Assembly: GCF_001884105.1 (NCBI RefSeq)
Contig: NZ_MACI01000017.1
Location: 1-59,562, forward strand
Source: Bacillus luti
GTDB lineage: Bacteria; Bacillota; Bacilli; Bacillales; Bacillaceae_G
DNA length: 59,562 nucleotides
Reading direction: 5' to 3'
Made by a program: the position numbers and the translations under genes. The notes beneath the pieces were generated by a model. That model was not told where the DNA came from and ran no database searches. It saw only the letters and a list, made by a program, of their open reading frames with translations. This document shows positions 35,098-43,140 of the stretch, in pieces. Numbering within the stretch: the stretch's first letter is position 1; the number at the start of each line of letters is the position of its first letter.

Positions 35098-35919
35098 TTG
35101 AAAAAGAAAATGATGACGGTATTCACTATTGGAGTGATGAGTTTAAGTATATTAGGGGGTGCCTCTCCTTCTGAAACACAAAAGGGAAAAACAGATTACA
35201 CGCAGCGTAGTAAAGAACAATTAAACAATGGCAAGATACACGTAGCGCATACAGAAGAAAAAGCAGAGAAGCTCGGTATTGAAACAGAAGGAAAAGAACA
35301 GATTACGCTAGAAAAAGAAATTCATGAAACAGAAGTGGGAAGAGAAGCGCAGCAGTTAGGGATTTCGATTGAAGGAAAAGATGTTGGAACTCTTTCAGAA
35401 GAAATCTATGAAACAAAAGTGAAGCAAGAAGCGTTAAAGTTGGGCATATCTATAGAGAATACATCAATTGTAAATTTAATTACTCAAATTAATACGATTA
35501 AAATTAATGATGAAGCGGATAAATTAGGCATTTCGACAAATGGAAAAGAAATAGAAGACATAGCGGAAGAAATCTATGGAACGAAAGTAAGAGAAGAAGC
35601 AGGAAAGTTAGGTATTTCACAAAAAGGAAAAGAGATAGAGGAGTTAGCGCAAGAAGTGTACGAACAAAAAGTACAGGATGAAGCGAAAAAATATCATATT
35701 GATTTGTACGGTAAAGATATATATCAAGTATTAAGAGAAATTAATGAACAAAAAGTATTGCAAATGGCAGATGAGCTTAATATGGACAAAACGAATATGA
35801 ATATTCAAGATCTAATAGAAAAGATAAAAAAGGATGAACCAGAGAAAGGAAAAGAACTAAATTTTGTACCGATGATTCGAACGGATGCTGACGCGTTTTA
35901 TTCTTATTTAACGAATTAA
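35098..35919 (+). CDS. Secreted protein with 28-residue helical repeats
   Basis: A 273-residue protein starting at TTG 35098 behind AGAGGGAGGA. An N-terminal signal sequence (MKKKMMTVFTIGVMSLSILG) is followed by six to seven repeats of exactly 28 residues with consensus LGIsieGKdixxLaeEIyexkVxxEAxK, for example LGISTNGKEIEDIAEEIY. The repeats predict paired helices; the last is degenerate. No catalytic motif was found. It lies 8-14 nt upstream of a C39-like peptidase gene and is probably co-transcribed, so the two products may act together outside the cell (inference). Family not recognised. Confidence 0.8.
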   Translation: MKKKMMTVFTIGVMSLSILGGASPSETQKGKTDYTQRSKEQLNNGKIHVAHTEEKAEKLGIETEGKEQITLEKEIHETEVGREAQQLGISIEGKDVGTLSEEIYETKVKQEALKLGISIENTSIVNLITQINTIKINDEADKLGISTNGKEIEDIAEEIYGTKVREEAGKLGISQKGKEIEELAQEVYEQKVQDEAKKYHIDLYGKDIYQVLREINEQKVLQMADELNMDKTNMNIQDLIEKIKKDEPEKGKELNFVPMIRTDADAFYSYLTN

Positions 35920-35932
35920 AAAGGGCGTGAGA

Positions 35933-36682
35933 GTGATACGGAAATTGAAGTGGTATATATGTATAGCTTTACTAGGTGCAGCAGTATGGAGTGTATATAC
36001 AAATGGAATTCCAAAGTTTGTGGAGAGGTTAATATTTTCAAATATACAAAGCGGAAAACGAACGGAGTTTAGTAATAATGACGAAAAGGTTATCTTATCA
36101 AATGTGCCTTTAATTCAGCAATTACCAGAGCTGGATAGAGGGTGTGAAGTGACAAGTTTAGCAATGATGTTACAATATGCAGGCGTTTCAGTAGATAAAA
36201 TGAAATTAGCAAATGAAATAAAAAAAGTTGATTTTATGAACGATGGTGTACGTGGAAATCCGAATGAAGGATTTGTAGGTAATATTTATACTTTTTCTGA
36301 ATCCGGATACGGTGTATATCACGGACCACTTTTTCAGTTAGCAAAAAAATATTTACCGAATAGAGCCGTGGACTTAACGGGGAAGAGTATAGAAGAAATG
36401 TATAAGAGTGTAAAAGCCGGGCAACCGGTAGTTATGATTACGAATGCAACGTTTGCACCATTAGATGAAGATGAATTTACTACATGGAAAACAAAAAGCG
36501 GAGATGTTTCTATTACGTATAATGAACATTGTGTTGTACTTGTTGGATACGATAAGGAATCTGTATATATTCGAGATCCTCTCGATGATAGCTTAGATGT
36601 AAAAGTGCCGAGAGAAGACTTTGAAAAGGCGTGGGTGCAGATGGGGAGTCAGGCGATTAGTTACGTAAAGAACTCAAAATAA
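35933..36682 (+). CDS. C39-like (papain-fold) exported peptidase
   Basis: A 249-residue protein with an N-terminal membrane anchor (about 5-22) and an extracellular papain-like domain. The nucleophile is Cys in LDRGCEVTSLAMML; His is in TYNEHCVVLVGYD, and Asp in YIRDPLDD. This is the peptidase C39_2 pattern, not linked to an ABC exporter. GTG 35933 is preferred because AAAGGG then stands 7 nt upstream; GTG 35927 would be too close to it. It forms a pair with the 28-residue-repeat protein. Substrate unknown. Confidence 0.82.
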   Translation: MIRKLKWYICIALLGAAVWSVYTNGIPKFVERLIFSNIQSGKRTEFSNNDEKVILSNVPLIQQLPELDRGCEVTSLAMMLQYAGVSVDKMKLANEIKKVDFMNDGVRGNPNEGFVGNIYTFSESGYGVYHGPLFQLAKKYLPNRAVDLTGKSIEEMYKSVKAGQPVVMITNATFAPLDEDEFTTWKTKSGDVSITYNEHCVVLVGYDKESVYIRDPLDDSLDVKVPREDFEKAWVQMGSQAISYVKNSK

Positions 36683-36743
36683 ATTAGGAAAAAGGGCTTT
36701 AACTATATAACTGTAAGGTGATGGATAGAGGGATTATAGAAGA

Positions 36744-36905
36744 GAAATTTTAAGTTCTACTACCCATGTTATTTCTCAAATTAATCAAATAGTAGAAACA
36801 ACGAAGAGAGTCGCTGGAGATACAAAAGAAGTGACAAATGCTATTGATGAAATTGCTGCGGCCGCAGAAGAACTACAAGAAATGACTAGTACATTTGAAG
36901 TATAA
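36744..36905 (+). pseudogene. Remnant of a methyl-accepting chemotaxis protein (C-terminus)
   Basis: An uninterrupted 53-codon frame without start encodes a chemoreceptor tail: STTHVISQINQIVETTK, then AIDEIAAAAEELQEM ending at TAA 36903-36905. A TAG at 36726 closes it upstream. Only the last part of the signalling helix remains, followed by its own terminator, so most of the gene was deleted. Confidence 0.75.
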
Positions 36906-36913
36906 TAACAGCA

Positions 36914-36956
36914 AATAAGTAAGTAAGGTGAAAATAATATCACCTTACTTATTTTT
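36914..36956 (+). terminator. Terminator after chemoreceptor remnant
   Basis: AAGTAAGGTG/CACCTTACTT, flanked by AATA/TATT, then T5. Confidence 0.85.
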
Positions 36957-36987
36957 CTATTTAGCAATTAGGGGAGTTATTAACGGG

Positions 36988-38592
36988 ATGAAAAAAAGAA
37001 AAAAACTATGGAATTTATGGAAAACGATTACATTACTAGTGTGTACAGTTGTAATTTTTTCTTTACTCGTAACAGATCTTTTAATTAGCCATAATGTTGA
37101 ACGAACGACAGAAGAAAGTCAGGCAGAGAAGGCAAAAACGATTGCACGTATTGTGGCAAATGATTCTATTGTAATTGATGGGTTGGCGGGGAAGGTAGAT
37201 ACCTCCTTGATTCAAGGGTATACAAATAAGCTATTAAAGAGTACGGATGTTCAATTTATTGTCGTTATGGATATGAATGGAATCCGGAAATCTCACCCCG
37301 ATCCTCAAAAAATAGGGCAACATTTCATTGGAGGAGATGAAGGAACGGCATTGAAGGGAAAGGAACATGTGTCGCTAGCAGAAGGAACTTTAGGGGTCTC
37401 TATGAGAGTATTTATACCGGTTTTTTCTGAAACAGGGGAACAACTTGGAGTGGTTGCGGTTGGAATTTCAGCAGATAATGTAAAAGAGAGGGTTAAGGAA
37501 AGTAGACATATCATGTATATCGGTGTTGGAGTTGGGCTATTGGTTGGCATTATAGGAGCGATATTGCTAGCTAGACATATAAAGAAAAGTTTATTTGGTC
37601 TTGAGCCGCATAGGATAGCGAAAATTCTTGAAGAAAGAAATACGATGTTACAATCGGTCAAAGAAGGTATTATTGCTGTAGATAAAGAAGCGAAAGTAAC
37701 GTTAATTAATAATGAAGCAAAGCGGCTATTTAAGAAAAGTGGACTTAAAGACGACTTTATCGGTAAAGATGTTGAATTGTATATGCCTAATTCACGTATA
37801 AAAGAAGTGCTGCAAACAGGAGTGGTACAATTAAACGAAGAACAAAATATTTATGGAATTACGATTGTTACGAATCGTGTTCCTTTATATGTAAAAGGAG
37901 AAATAGTTGGCGCGATTGCAACATTTCGTGATAAAACAGAGATTAGAAAATTAGCAGAGGAATTAACTGGCATTAGGCTATATGCGGAAGCGCTACGGGC
38001 ACAATCTCATGAATTTATGAATAAGATGCATGTCGTGCTAGGACTTACACATATGAAACAGTATGAAGAACTCCAAAAATATGTGAGTAGTATGGTATCC
38101 GAGCATCAATATGAAATTGGCGGGGTTATGAAAAAAATTAAAAATCCAGTATTTGCTGGCTTTTTACTAGGTAAACTTAGCTATTCTAGAGAGAAAAATA
38201 TAAATTTAATTATAAGTGAAGATGCTTACTTGCCGGAGATATATGATGAAAGTATTACTCATGAACTTATTACGATTGTCGGAAATTTAATAGATAATGC
38301 ATTAGAGGCAGTGATGAATTGTGAAAAAAAACAAGTTGAAATCGGGATACAGTATGGGGATAAATTGACTATTACAGTACAAGATACGGGGAATGGTATA
38401 AAAGAAGAGGAGATTTATACATTATTTACAAAAGGTTATTCCACAAAAGGAGACAATCGTGGATATGGTTTGTATCTTGTAAAAGAAAGTATACAGCGAA
38501 TAAATGGCGAAATTCACATTTCCTCATTGTTAGGAGAGGGAACAACGATAATAATTGAAATACCTAAAGGTAGGGATGAGAGGCAAATATGA
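36988..38592 (+). CDS. malK: CitA/DcuS-type sensor histidine kinase (MalK-like)
   Basis: A 534-residue kinase, paralogous to the one at 25.6 kb. Transmembrane helices at about 13-33 and 172-195 flank a periplasmic PAS-like domain (LLKSTDVQFIVVMDMNG ... FIPVFSETGEQ). A cytoplasmic PAS, the His-box LRAQSHEFMNKMHV and an ATPase domain (GNLIDNALEA, DTGNGI, GYGLYLVKES) follow. Gene order with regulator, 2-hydroxycarboxylate symporter and malic enzyme matches malate sensing (B. subtilis MalK/YufL). ATG 36988 lies in frame within a longer frame from 36928; AGGGGAG is about 12 nt upstream. Confidence 0.87.
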   Translation: MKKRKKLWNLWKTITLLVCTVVIFSLLVTDLLISHNVERTTEESQAEKAKTIARIVANDSIVIDGLAGKVDTSLIQGYTNKLLKSTDVQFIVVMDMNGIRKSHPDPQKIGQHFIGGDEGTALKGKEHVSLAEGTLGVSMRVFIPVFSETGEQLGVVAVGISADNVKERVKESRHIMYIGVGVGLLVGIIGAILLARHIKKSLFGLEPHRIAKILEERNTMLQSVKEGIIAVDKEAKVTLINNEAKRLFKKSGLKDDFIGKDVELYMPNSRIKEVLQTGVVQLNEEQNIYGITIVTNRVPLYVKGEIVGAIATFRDKTEIRKLAEELTGIRLYAEALRAQSHEFMNKMHVVLGLTHMKQYEELQKYVSSMVSEHQYEIGGVMKKIKNPVFAGFLLGKLSYSREKNINLIISEDAYLPEIYDESITHELITIVGNLIDNALEAVMNCEKKQVEIGIQYGDKLTITVQDTGNGIKEEEIYTLFTKGYSTKGDNRGYGLYLVKESIQRINGEIHISSLLGEGTTIIIEIPKGRDERQI

Positions 38593-39296
38593 TTAAAGTT
38601 TTAATTGTAGAAGATGACCCGATGGTAGCGATGTTAAATACACATTATTTAGAGCAAGTAGGAGGGTTTGAACTTGTTCATGCAGTTAACTCGGTAAAAT
38701 CGGCGATAGAAGCATTAGAAAAATCACAAGTAGATTTAGTGTTACTTGATATTTTTATGCCTGGAGAGACTGGATTCGAGCTTTTAATGTATATTCGGAA
38801 TCAAGAAAAAGAAATCGATATTATGATGATTTCAGCTGTACACGATATGGGGAGTATTAAAAAAGCATTACAATACGGGGTTATAGATTATTTAATTAAA
38901 CCATTTACATTTGAACGATTTAAAGAGGCATTAACTATATATCGAGAAAAACTCACTTTTATGAAAGAGCAACAAAAAATTAGTCAATCGGAATTAGATT
39001 CATTAATTTTGCAAAAAGAAAAAAGAGAGCCTACTGTCACTAAAGAGCTCCCGAAAGGATTAACGAAGCAAACGTTACAATTAATTTGGCAGAAGATCGA
39101 GTTGCTGAATGGAGGAGCGTTTACAACAGATGAAATGGCGCAATTAGTAGGGGTCTCAAGAGTTTCTATTCGAAAGTATGTTATGTTTTTGACTGAAATT
39201 GGAGTGTTAGAAAACGAAATGGTATATCAACATGTGGGAAGACCTGTAAGTAAATTAAGATGTGTTGACCAAAATAAAATAGAGTTTTACGTATAA
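38589..39296 (+). CDS. malR: CitB-family response regulator (MalR-like)
   Basis: A 235-residue regulator. The receiver has VEDD, Asp in LVLLDIFMPG and Lys in YLIKPF. The C-terminal helix-turn-helix is GGAFTTDEMAQLVGVSRVSIRKYVMFL. Its ATG overlaps the kinase stop by 4 nt. Probable target is the symporter gene downstream, whose promoter region holds three TTACAAAA direct repeats. Confidence 0.88.
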   Translation: MIKVLIVEDDPMVAMLNTHYLEQVGGFELVHAVNSVKSAIEALEKSQVDLVLLDIFMPGETGFELLMYIRNQEKEIDIMMISAVHDMGSIKKALQYGVIDYLIKPFTFERFKEALTIYREKLTFMKEQQKISQSELDSLILQKEKREPTVTKELPKGLTKQTLQLIWQKIELLNGGAFTTDEMAQLVGVSRVSIRKYVMFLTEIGVLENEMVYQHVGRPVSKLRCVDQNKIEFYV

Positions 39297-39329
39297 GCGA
39301 CTTATTATAAGTCGCTTATACTTTTTTTA
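39291..39329 (+). terminator. Terminator after malR-like gene
   Basis: GTATAAGCGACTTA/TAAGTCGCTTATAC then T7; the stop codon is in the 5' arm. Confidence 0.85.
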
Positions 39330-39330
39330 A

Positions 39331-39359
39331 TTACAAAATCAATTACAAAACTTACAAAA
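39331..39359 (+). promoter_or_regulatory. Three TTACAAAA direct repeats (candidate MalR sites)
   Basis: TTACAAAA occurs at 39331, 39343 and 39352. They lie 60-88 nt upstream of the symporter start, just downstream of the malR terminator. Response regulators of this family bind A/T-rich direct repeats, so these are candidate sites. Confidence 0.45.
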
Positions 39360-39373
39360 ACTATTTTTACTAT

Positions 39374-39387
39374 TGAAAGCGTTTTAA
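39374..39387 (+). promoter_or_regulatory. cre site upstream of maeN-like gene
   Basis: TGAAAGCGTTTTAA matches 13 of 14 positions of TGWAARCGYTWWCW. It lies 32 nt before the start, suggesting CcpA repression. Confidence 0.6.
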
Positions 39388-39418
39388 TATTGTTATTAAG
39401 AAAACAAGGGGGTGCCAT

Positions 39419-40765
39419 ATGGGAATTCGAAAGGATATGGAAGCGATATCATTATCTGAGGAGAATAAGGTACAAAGAGAATCTTTCGCTTCTAAAATTA
39501 TGAATGTAAAAATCGGTGTTATACCTTTACCGTTATACGTAGTATTGGCTGCTATTATTTATGGGGCATCTGTATATAATAAATTGCCAGCTGATATGAT
39601 TGGTGGATTTGCAGTTATTATGATTATGGGTATTTTCTTAGGTGACATTGGGATGAGAATTCCAATTTTAAAAAACATCGGTGGTCCAGCAATTCTTTCA
39701 TTATTTGTTCCATCGTTACTTGTATTTTTTAACTGGATGAATCCAGCTTCAATGGAAGCTGCGACTATGTTAATGAAAAAATCGAACTTTTTATATTTAT
39801 ATATTTCTTGTTTAGTAGTTGGAAGTATTTTAGGAATGAACCGTAAAGTATTAGTACAAGGTTTCGTTCGCATGTTTATACCTTTAGTGGTAGGGACGTT
39901 AGCTTCTATAGCGGTAGGTCTATTAGTAGGTTCATTATTTGGATTTGAAATGAAGCAGACATTCTTCTTTATCATTGTACCAATTGTGAGTGGTGGTATT
40001 GGGGAAGGGATTTTACCATTATCGTTAGCTTATGGTGATATTTTAAATGAGTCATCAGCAACATTTGTATCACAACTTATTCCGGCAGCTATTATCGGGA
40101 ATATGTTTGCAATTGTGAGTGCAGGCTATATGAAGCGTTTAGGTGAGAAAAAACCTGAGCTTAGTGGTAACGGTGTATTAGTGAAAACAGACAATCAAGC
40201 AGAATTATTAAAAGAACAAAATACAGAGAAGCCAATTGACTTCTCATTAATGGGAGCAGGTTTATTAATTGCATGTACGTTCTTCATCTTTGGAGGATTT
40301 GCTTCTAAGTTCATTGGGATTCCTGGGGCGATCATTATGATTTTCTCAGCAGCACTTGTGAAGTACTTTAAATTAATGCCAGCAAAAATGGAGCAAGGAG
40401 CATTCCATTTATATAAATTTATTTCAAAAAATTTAACATGGCCGTTAATGGTCGGCTTAGGATTGCTATATATTCCGTTAAAAGACGTAGCGGCAGTTCT
40501 TTCTGTAGGATATGTTGTTGTGTGTGCATCAGTTGTTCTTACAATGGTAGCATCAGGCTTTCTTGTAGGAAAAGTGATGAAAATGTATCCTGTTGAATCA
40601 GCAATTGTAACGGGATGTCATAGTGGTTTAGGTGGAACTGGAGATGTTGCGATTCTATCAGCTTCAAATCGTATGGAATTAATGCCTTTTGCGCAAATTT
40701 CAACGCGTTTAGGTGGAGCGGCAGTGGTCGTAACAGCGACAATTTTATTAAAAATGTTTTCATGA
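39419..40765 (+). CDS. maeN: 2-hydroxycarboxylate symporter (MaeN/CimH-like)
   Basis: A 448-residue membrane protein of the 2HCT family with about 11 transmembrane segments. Two GGxG re-entrant-loop motifs are visible: VSGGIGEGILP (first half) and CHSGLGGTGDVAILSA (second half). The length equals B. subtilis MaeN. It imports malate (or citrate/malate) with sodium. It follows the MalKR-like pair and precedes malic enzyme, which converts malate to pyruvate, so the set forms an uptake-and-use module. AAGGGGGTG precedes ATG 39419. Confidence 0.92.
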   Translation: MGIRKDMEAISLSEENKVQRESFASKIMNVKIGVIPLPLYVVLAAIIYGASVYNKLPADMIGGFAVIMIMGIFLGDIGMRIPILKNIGGPAILSLFVPSLLVFFNWMNPASMEAATMLMKKSNFLYLYISCLVVGSILGMNRKVLVQGFVRMFIPLVVGTLASIAVGLLVGSLFGFEMKQTFFFIIVPIVSGGIGEGILPLSLAYGDILNESSATFVSQLIPAAIIGNMFAIVSAGYMKRLGEKKPELSGNGVLVKTDNQAELLKEQNTEKPIDFSLMGAGLLIACTFFIFGGFASKFIGIPGAIIMIFSAALVKYFKLMPAKMEQGAFHLYKFISKNLTWPLMVGLGLLYIPLKDVAAVLSVGYVVVCASVVLTMVASGFLVGKVMKMYPVESAIVTGCHSGLGGTGDVAILSASNRMELMPFAQISTRLGGAAVVVTATILLKMFS

Positions 40766-40769
40766 TCAA

Positions 40770-40801
40770 ACAAGCTAGCTATATTCATATAGCTAGCTTG
40801 T
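40770..40801 (+). other. Intercistronic perfect hairpin between maeN and malic enzyme
   Basis: 15-bp perfect stem ACAAGCTAGCTATAT and complement with a 2-nt loop. There is no T-run, so it is more likely an RNA-stabilising or processing hairpin than a full terminator. Confidence 0.6.
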
Positions 40802-40824
40802 CAAATTAAGGAGAGATTATAAGT

Positions 40825-42027
40825 ATGTTAGAAAATCAAATTAATGAAAGATCATTGTTATTGCATAAAGAGTTAGTAGGGAAAATTGAGATTACAAGTA
40901 AGGTGGAAGTGAATACAGCGGACGATTTAAGCTTGACTTATACACCAGGCGTGGCTGAGTCTTGTAAAGCAATTGCAGCAGATGAGGAAACAGCTTACGA
41001 CTATACAGCACGTGGTAATATGGTAGCGGTTGTCTCAGATGGAACTGCAGTACTTGGTCTAGGGAACATTGGACCGAAAGCGGCTATGCCTGTTATGGAA
41101 GGGAAAAGTATTTTATTCAAGAAATTTGCGAATGTAGATGCGTTCCCGTTATGTCTAGGGACGACGGATGTAGATGAAATCGTTACCCTCGTGAAAAATT
41201 TAGAGCCTACATTTTCTGGTATCAATTTAGAAGATATTGCAGCGCCACGTTGCTTTGAAATTGAAAAACGATTAAAAGAAGAAACGAATATTCCTGTATT
41301 CCATGATGATCAACATGGAACAGCTATTGTTGTTTTAGCAGCTGTTATTAATGCATTAAAAGTTGTAAGTAAACAAATGGATAATGTTAAAATTGTTATT
41401 AATGGTGCTGGCTCGGCAGGGATTGCAATTGGAAAATTATTGTTAAAGGCTGGTGCAAAGCACATTACGTTAGTTAGCTTAGAAGGTATTGTTTGTGAAG
41501 GTGAATCATGGATGAACGAAGCACAAATTGAAGTTTCAAAAAAGACAAATCGAGAATATGTGCGTGGAACGTTAAAAGAAGCAATTCATCAAGCGGATAT
41601 TTTTATTGGCGTATCTGCTCCTAACGTATTAACGAAAGAACTTGTACAAACGATGAATGAGAAAGCAATTGTGTTTGCTATGGCTAATCCAATTCCAGAA
41701 ATCTTCCCTGAGGATGCATTAGAGGCTGGGGCAGCTGTAGTAGGAACCGGGCGCTCGGATTATGCGAATCAAGTAAATAATGTATTGGCGTTCCCAGGGA
41801 TATTCCGCGGTGCGTTAGATGTGCGCGCGACTGATATTACAGAAGAGATGAAATTAGCGGCAGCATATGGGATCGCTAACATCATTACGGACGAAGAACG
41901 TAATGCGAATTATGTAATCCCGAATCCGTTAGATAAAAGAGTTGTTCCAAGTGTTGCAGAAGCTGTAGCGAAAGCAGCCATTGATTCAGGTGTGGCACAG
42001 ATTACGAAAATGCCAAGTTATAGATAG
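40825..42027 (+). CDS. NAD(P)-dependent malic enzyme
   Basis: A 400-residue oxidative decarboxylase converting malate to pyruvate. Seen are LTYTPGVAESCKAI, GLGNIGPKAAMPVMEGKS, metal/substrate residues in FHDDQHGTA, and the Rossmann motif INGAGSAGIAIGKLL. It is of the short bacterial type (about 400 residues, YtsJ-like) without a phosphotransacetylase domain. Second gene of the maeN unit, 59 nt downstream, with AAGGAGAG upstream. Cofactor preference cannot be decided by eye. Confidence 0.93.
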   Translation: MLENQINERSLLLHKELVGKIEITSKVEVNTADDLSLTYTPGVAESCKAIAADEETAYDYTARGNMVAVVSDGTAVLGLGNIGPKAAMPVMEGKSILFKKFANVDAFPLCLGTTDVDEIVTLVKNLEPTFSGINLEDIAAPRCFEIEKRLKEETNIPVFHDDQHGTAIVVLAAVINALKVVSKQMDNVKIVINGAGSAGIAIGKLLLKAGAKHITLVSLEGIVCEGESWMNEAQIEVSKKTNREYVRGTLKEAIHQADIFIGVSAPNVLTKELVQTMNEKAIVFAMANPIPEIFPEDALEAGAAVVGTGRSDYANQVNNVLAFPGIFRGALDVRATDITEEMKLAAAYGIANIITDEERNANYVIPNPLDKRVVPSVAEAVAKAAIDSGVAQITKMPSYR

Positions 42028-42029
42028 TC

Positions 42030-42062
42030 AAAAGCAGTGCCCTTTTAGGCACTGCTTTTTTG
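42030..42062. terminator. Terminator shared by malic enzyme and micro-ORF
   Basis: AAAAGCAGTGCC/GGCACTGCTTTT followed by T2. It may also end the minus-strand transcript of 42114-42197. Confidence 0.88.
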
Positions 42063-42113
42063 AGATAAGAAATCAAAATAATGAAGAAGTGTAGAATTAT
42101 TTATGTTTCTTCA

Positions 42114-42197
42114 CTATTTATTTAATTCCATTGCAACTTGTTTACCATTTACTAAAACCTCAGTTACTGCTACGATCACTTCTATCACTTTTTTCAT
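42114..42197 (-). CDS. Micro-peptide (27 aa), paralogue 2
   Basis: A 27-codon frame, ATG 42197 to TAG, with GGAGAGA upstream. It reads MKKVIEVIVAVTEVLVNG then KQVAMELNK, and differs from the 31679-31762 peptide at five positions, all conservative or small (M/I, V/I, A/T, F/L). Transcribed from promoter copy C. Leader, ribosome site and coding region are all conserved between the two, so both are likely expressed peptides of the same kind. No known family recognised. Confidence 0.75.
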   Translation of the reverse strand: MKKVIEVIVAVTEVLVNGKQVAMELNK

Positions 42198-42230
42198 CTC
42201 TCATCTCTCCTCGTTTCATTTCTTACTTTA

Positions 42231-42294
42231 AGTATAAGAGAAGAGAGATACTTCAACTATCGAAGTACATGACGTAGAAATTACATTGTTGTAA
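42231..42294 (-). promoter_or_regulatory. Regulon promoter copy C
   Basis: Minus strand: TTACAACAATGTAA (42294-42281), GTCA at +8, TCGAT at +18, TATACT (42236-42231) at +45, then AAAGTAAGAAATGAAAC as in copy B. Confidence 0.8.
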
Positions 42295-42317
42295 GAAAGT
42301 GCTTTATTTTTGTCACT

Positions 42318-42842
42318 TTACTTAGCGGTGATTACAAATTGCTCATAATATTTTTCATTTACATATATGTTTAATACCCATAATCCAGATGAAGGTAGTG
42401 ACATAGTGAGTGGGAGTTCGGTTGTAGTAGAATCAATTGTATTTGAAGTAGTCCAAGTTGGTTTAGAAGTTTCTTGTTGAAAGAGTACGGGTGTTGGGGT
42501 TACTGATCCTTGTTTTAGTGCAACAATAGATAGTTTTCCAGTTGGCATTTCAGGATCTAAAAAGTACCACATCATTTCATTGTGTTCATTTGCGATAATA
42601 GGTTTATCAGCCATTGCGACTTTTTCTTCGATGCCTTTTAAAGGTATTTTTTCTTGTATGAAGGAGGGTGTTTCTTCCCAATTTACATCTTTTAAAACGC
42701 TAAGGTGAAAGAAGGAAGGTGCATTAACTTGAGTGGATGACGTTGCGATAGCTTCTTTTTTAGGTGCTTCTGAATCTGGCTGCGCTTGTGTACATCCAGC
42801 GATGAGAAAGGAGAAAAGTAGCATAGTTCCAATTTTTTTCAT
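42318..42842 (-). CDS. Lipoprotein (DUF4871-like)
   Basis: A 174-residue lipoprotein. The signal peptide ends in lipobox LIAGC (Cys17). A Ser/Thr/Pro/Glu-rich linker follows (about 18-42) and then a beta-rich domain (HNEMMWYFLDPEMPTGKLSIVALK ... GLWVLNIYVNEKYYEQFVI) typical of small DUF4871-type Bacillus lipoproteins. Function unknown. TTAGGAGTG precedes ATG 42842. A Fur-like box lies 153-171 nt upstream and might control it. Confidence 0.8.
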   Translation of the reverse strand: MKKIGTMLLFSFLIAGCTQAQPDSEAPKKEAIATSSTQVNAPSFFHLSVLKDVNWEETPSFIQEKIPLKGIEEKVAMADKPIIANEHNEMMWYFLDPEMPTGKLSIVALKQGSVTPTPVLFQQETSKPTWTTSNTIDSTTTELPLTMSLPSSGLWVLNIYVNEKYYEQFVITAK

Positions 42843-42887
42843 GGTTTCACACTCCTAATTTTTATCCTTTTCGGCAATTCAGATGGA

Positions 42888-42915
42888 GATGAATTGCCGT
42901 CAGTCAATAAGGCTG
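42888..42915. repeat. 10-bp perfect hairpin upstream of the lipoprotein gene
   Basis: CGGCAATTCA/TGAATTGCCG with an 8-nt loop, 46 nt upstream of the lipoprotein start. It lies in its presumed leader. Confidence 0.5.
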
Positions 42916-42938
42916 AACTTTTTTGTTTCTTTTTGTCT

Positions 42939-42985
42939 TACGATACAATATACCCTTAGATAAGGAGGGAATAGATCGTAAGACA
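42939..42985. repeat. Inverted repeat GTCTTACGAT/ATCGTAAGAC
   Basis: 10-bp perfect outer arms with an inner CCCTTA/TAAGGAGGG partial stem. It could be the left-end structure of the TnpB element or an operator; the boundary cannot be set by eye. Confidence 0.45.
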
Positions 42986-42994
42986 ACGAAATTG

Positions 42995-43013
42995 AATAAT
43001 GATAATCATAATC
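42995..43013. promoter_or_regulatory. Fur box
   Basis: AATAATGATAATCATAATC matches 17 of 19 positions of the classical Fur box. It lies between the divergent lipoprotein gene (153 nt away) and tnpB (128 nt away). The target gene is uncertain. Confidence 0.6.
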
Positions 43014-43140
43014 ATTCGGTTACTTGAGCCAAAAGGAATTACGATGAAGACTATATTCACATTTTGTTCCGTTTCGTTTCAAATATTATCTTAGGAAAGA
43101 AATAATTTTAATGAACTCTCTAAGAAAGGTGGTGAAAACA

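Noticed and set aside
42881-42940. Hairpin CGGCAATTCA with downstream T-run as a plus-strand terminator
   Set aside because: The T-run is over 15 nt from the stem and no plus-strand gene precedes it; it is better seen as part of the lipoprotein leader.
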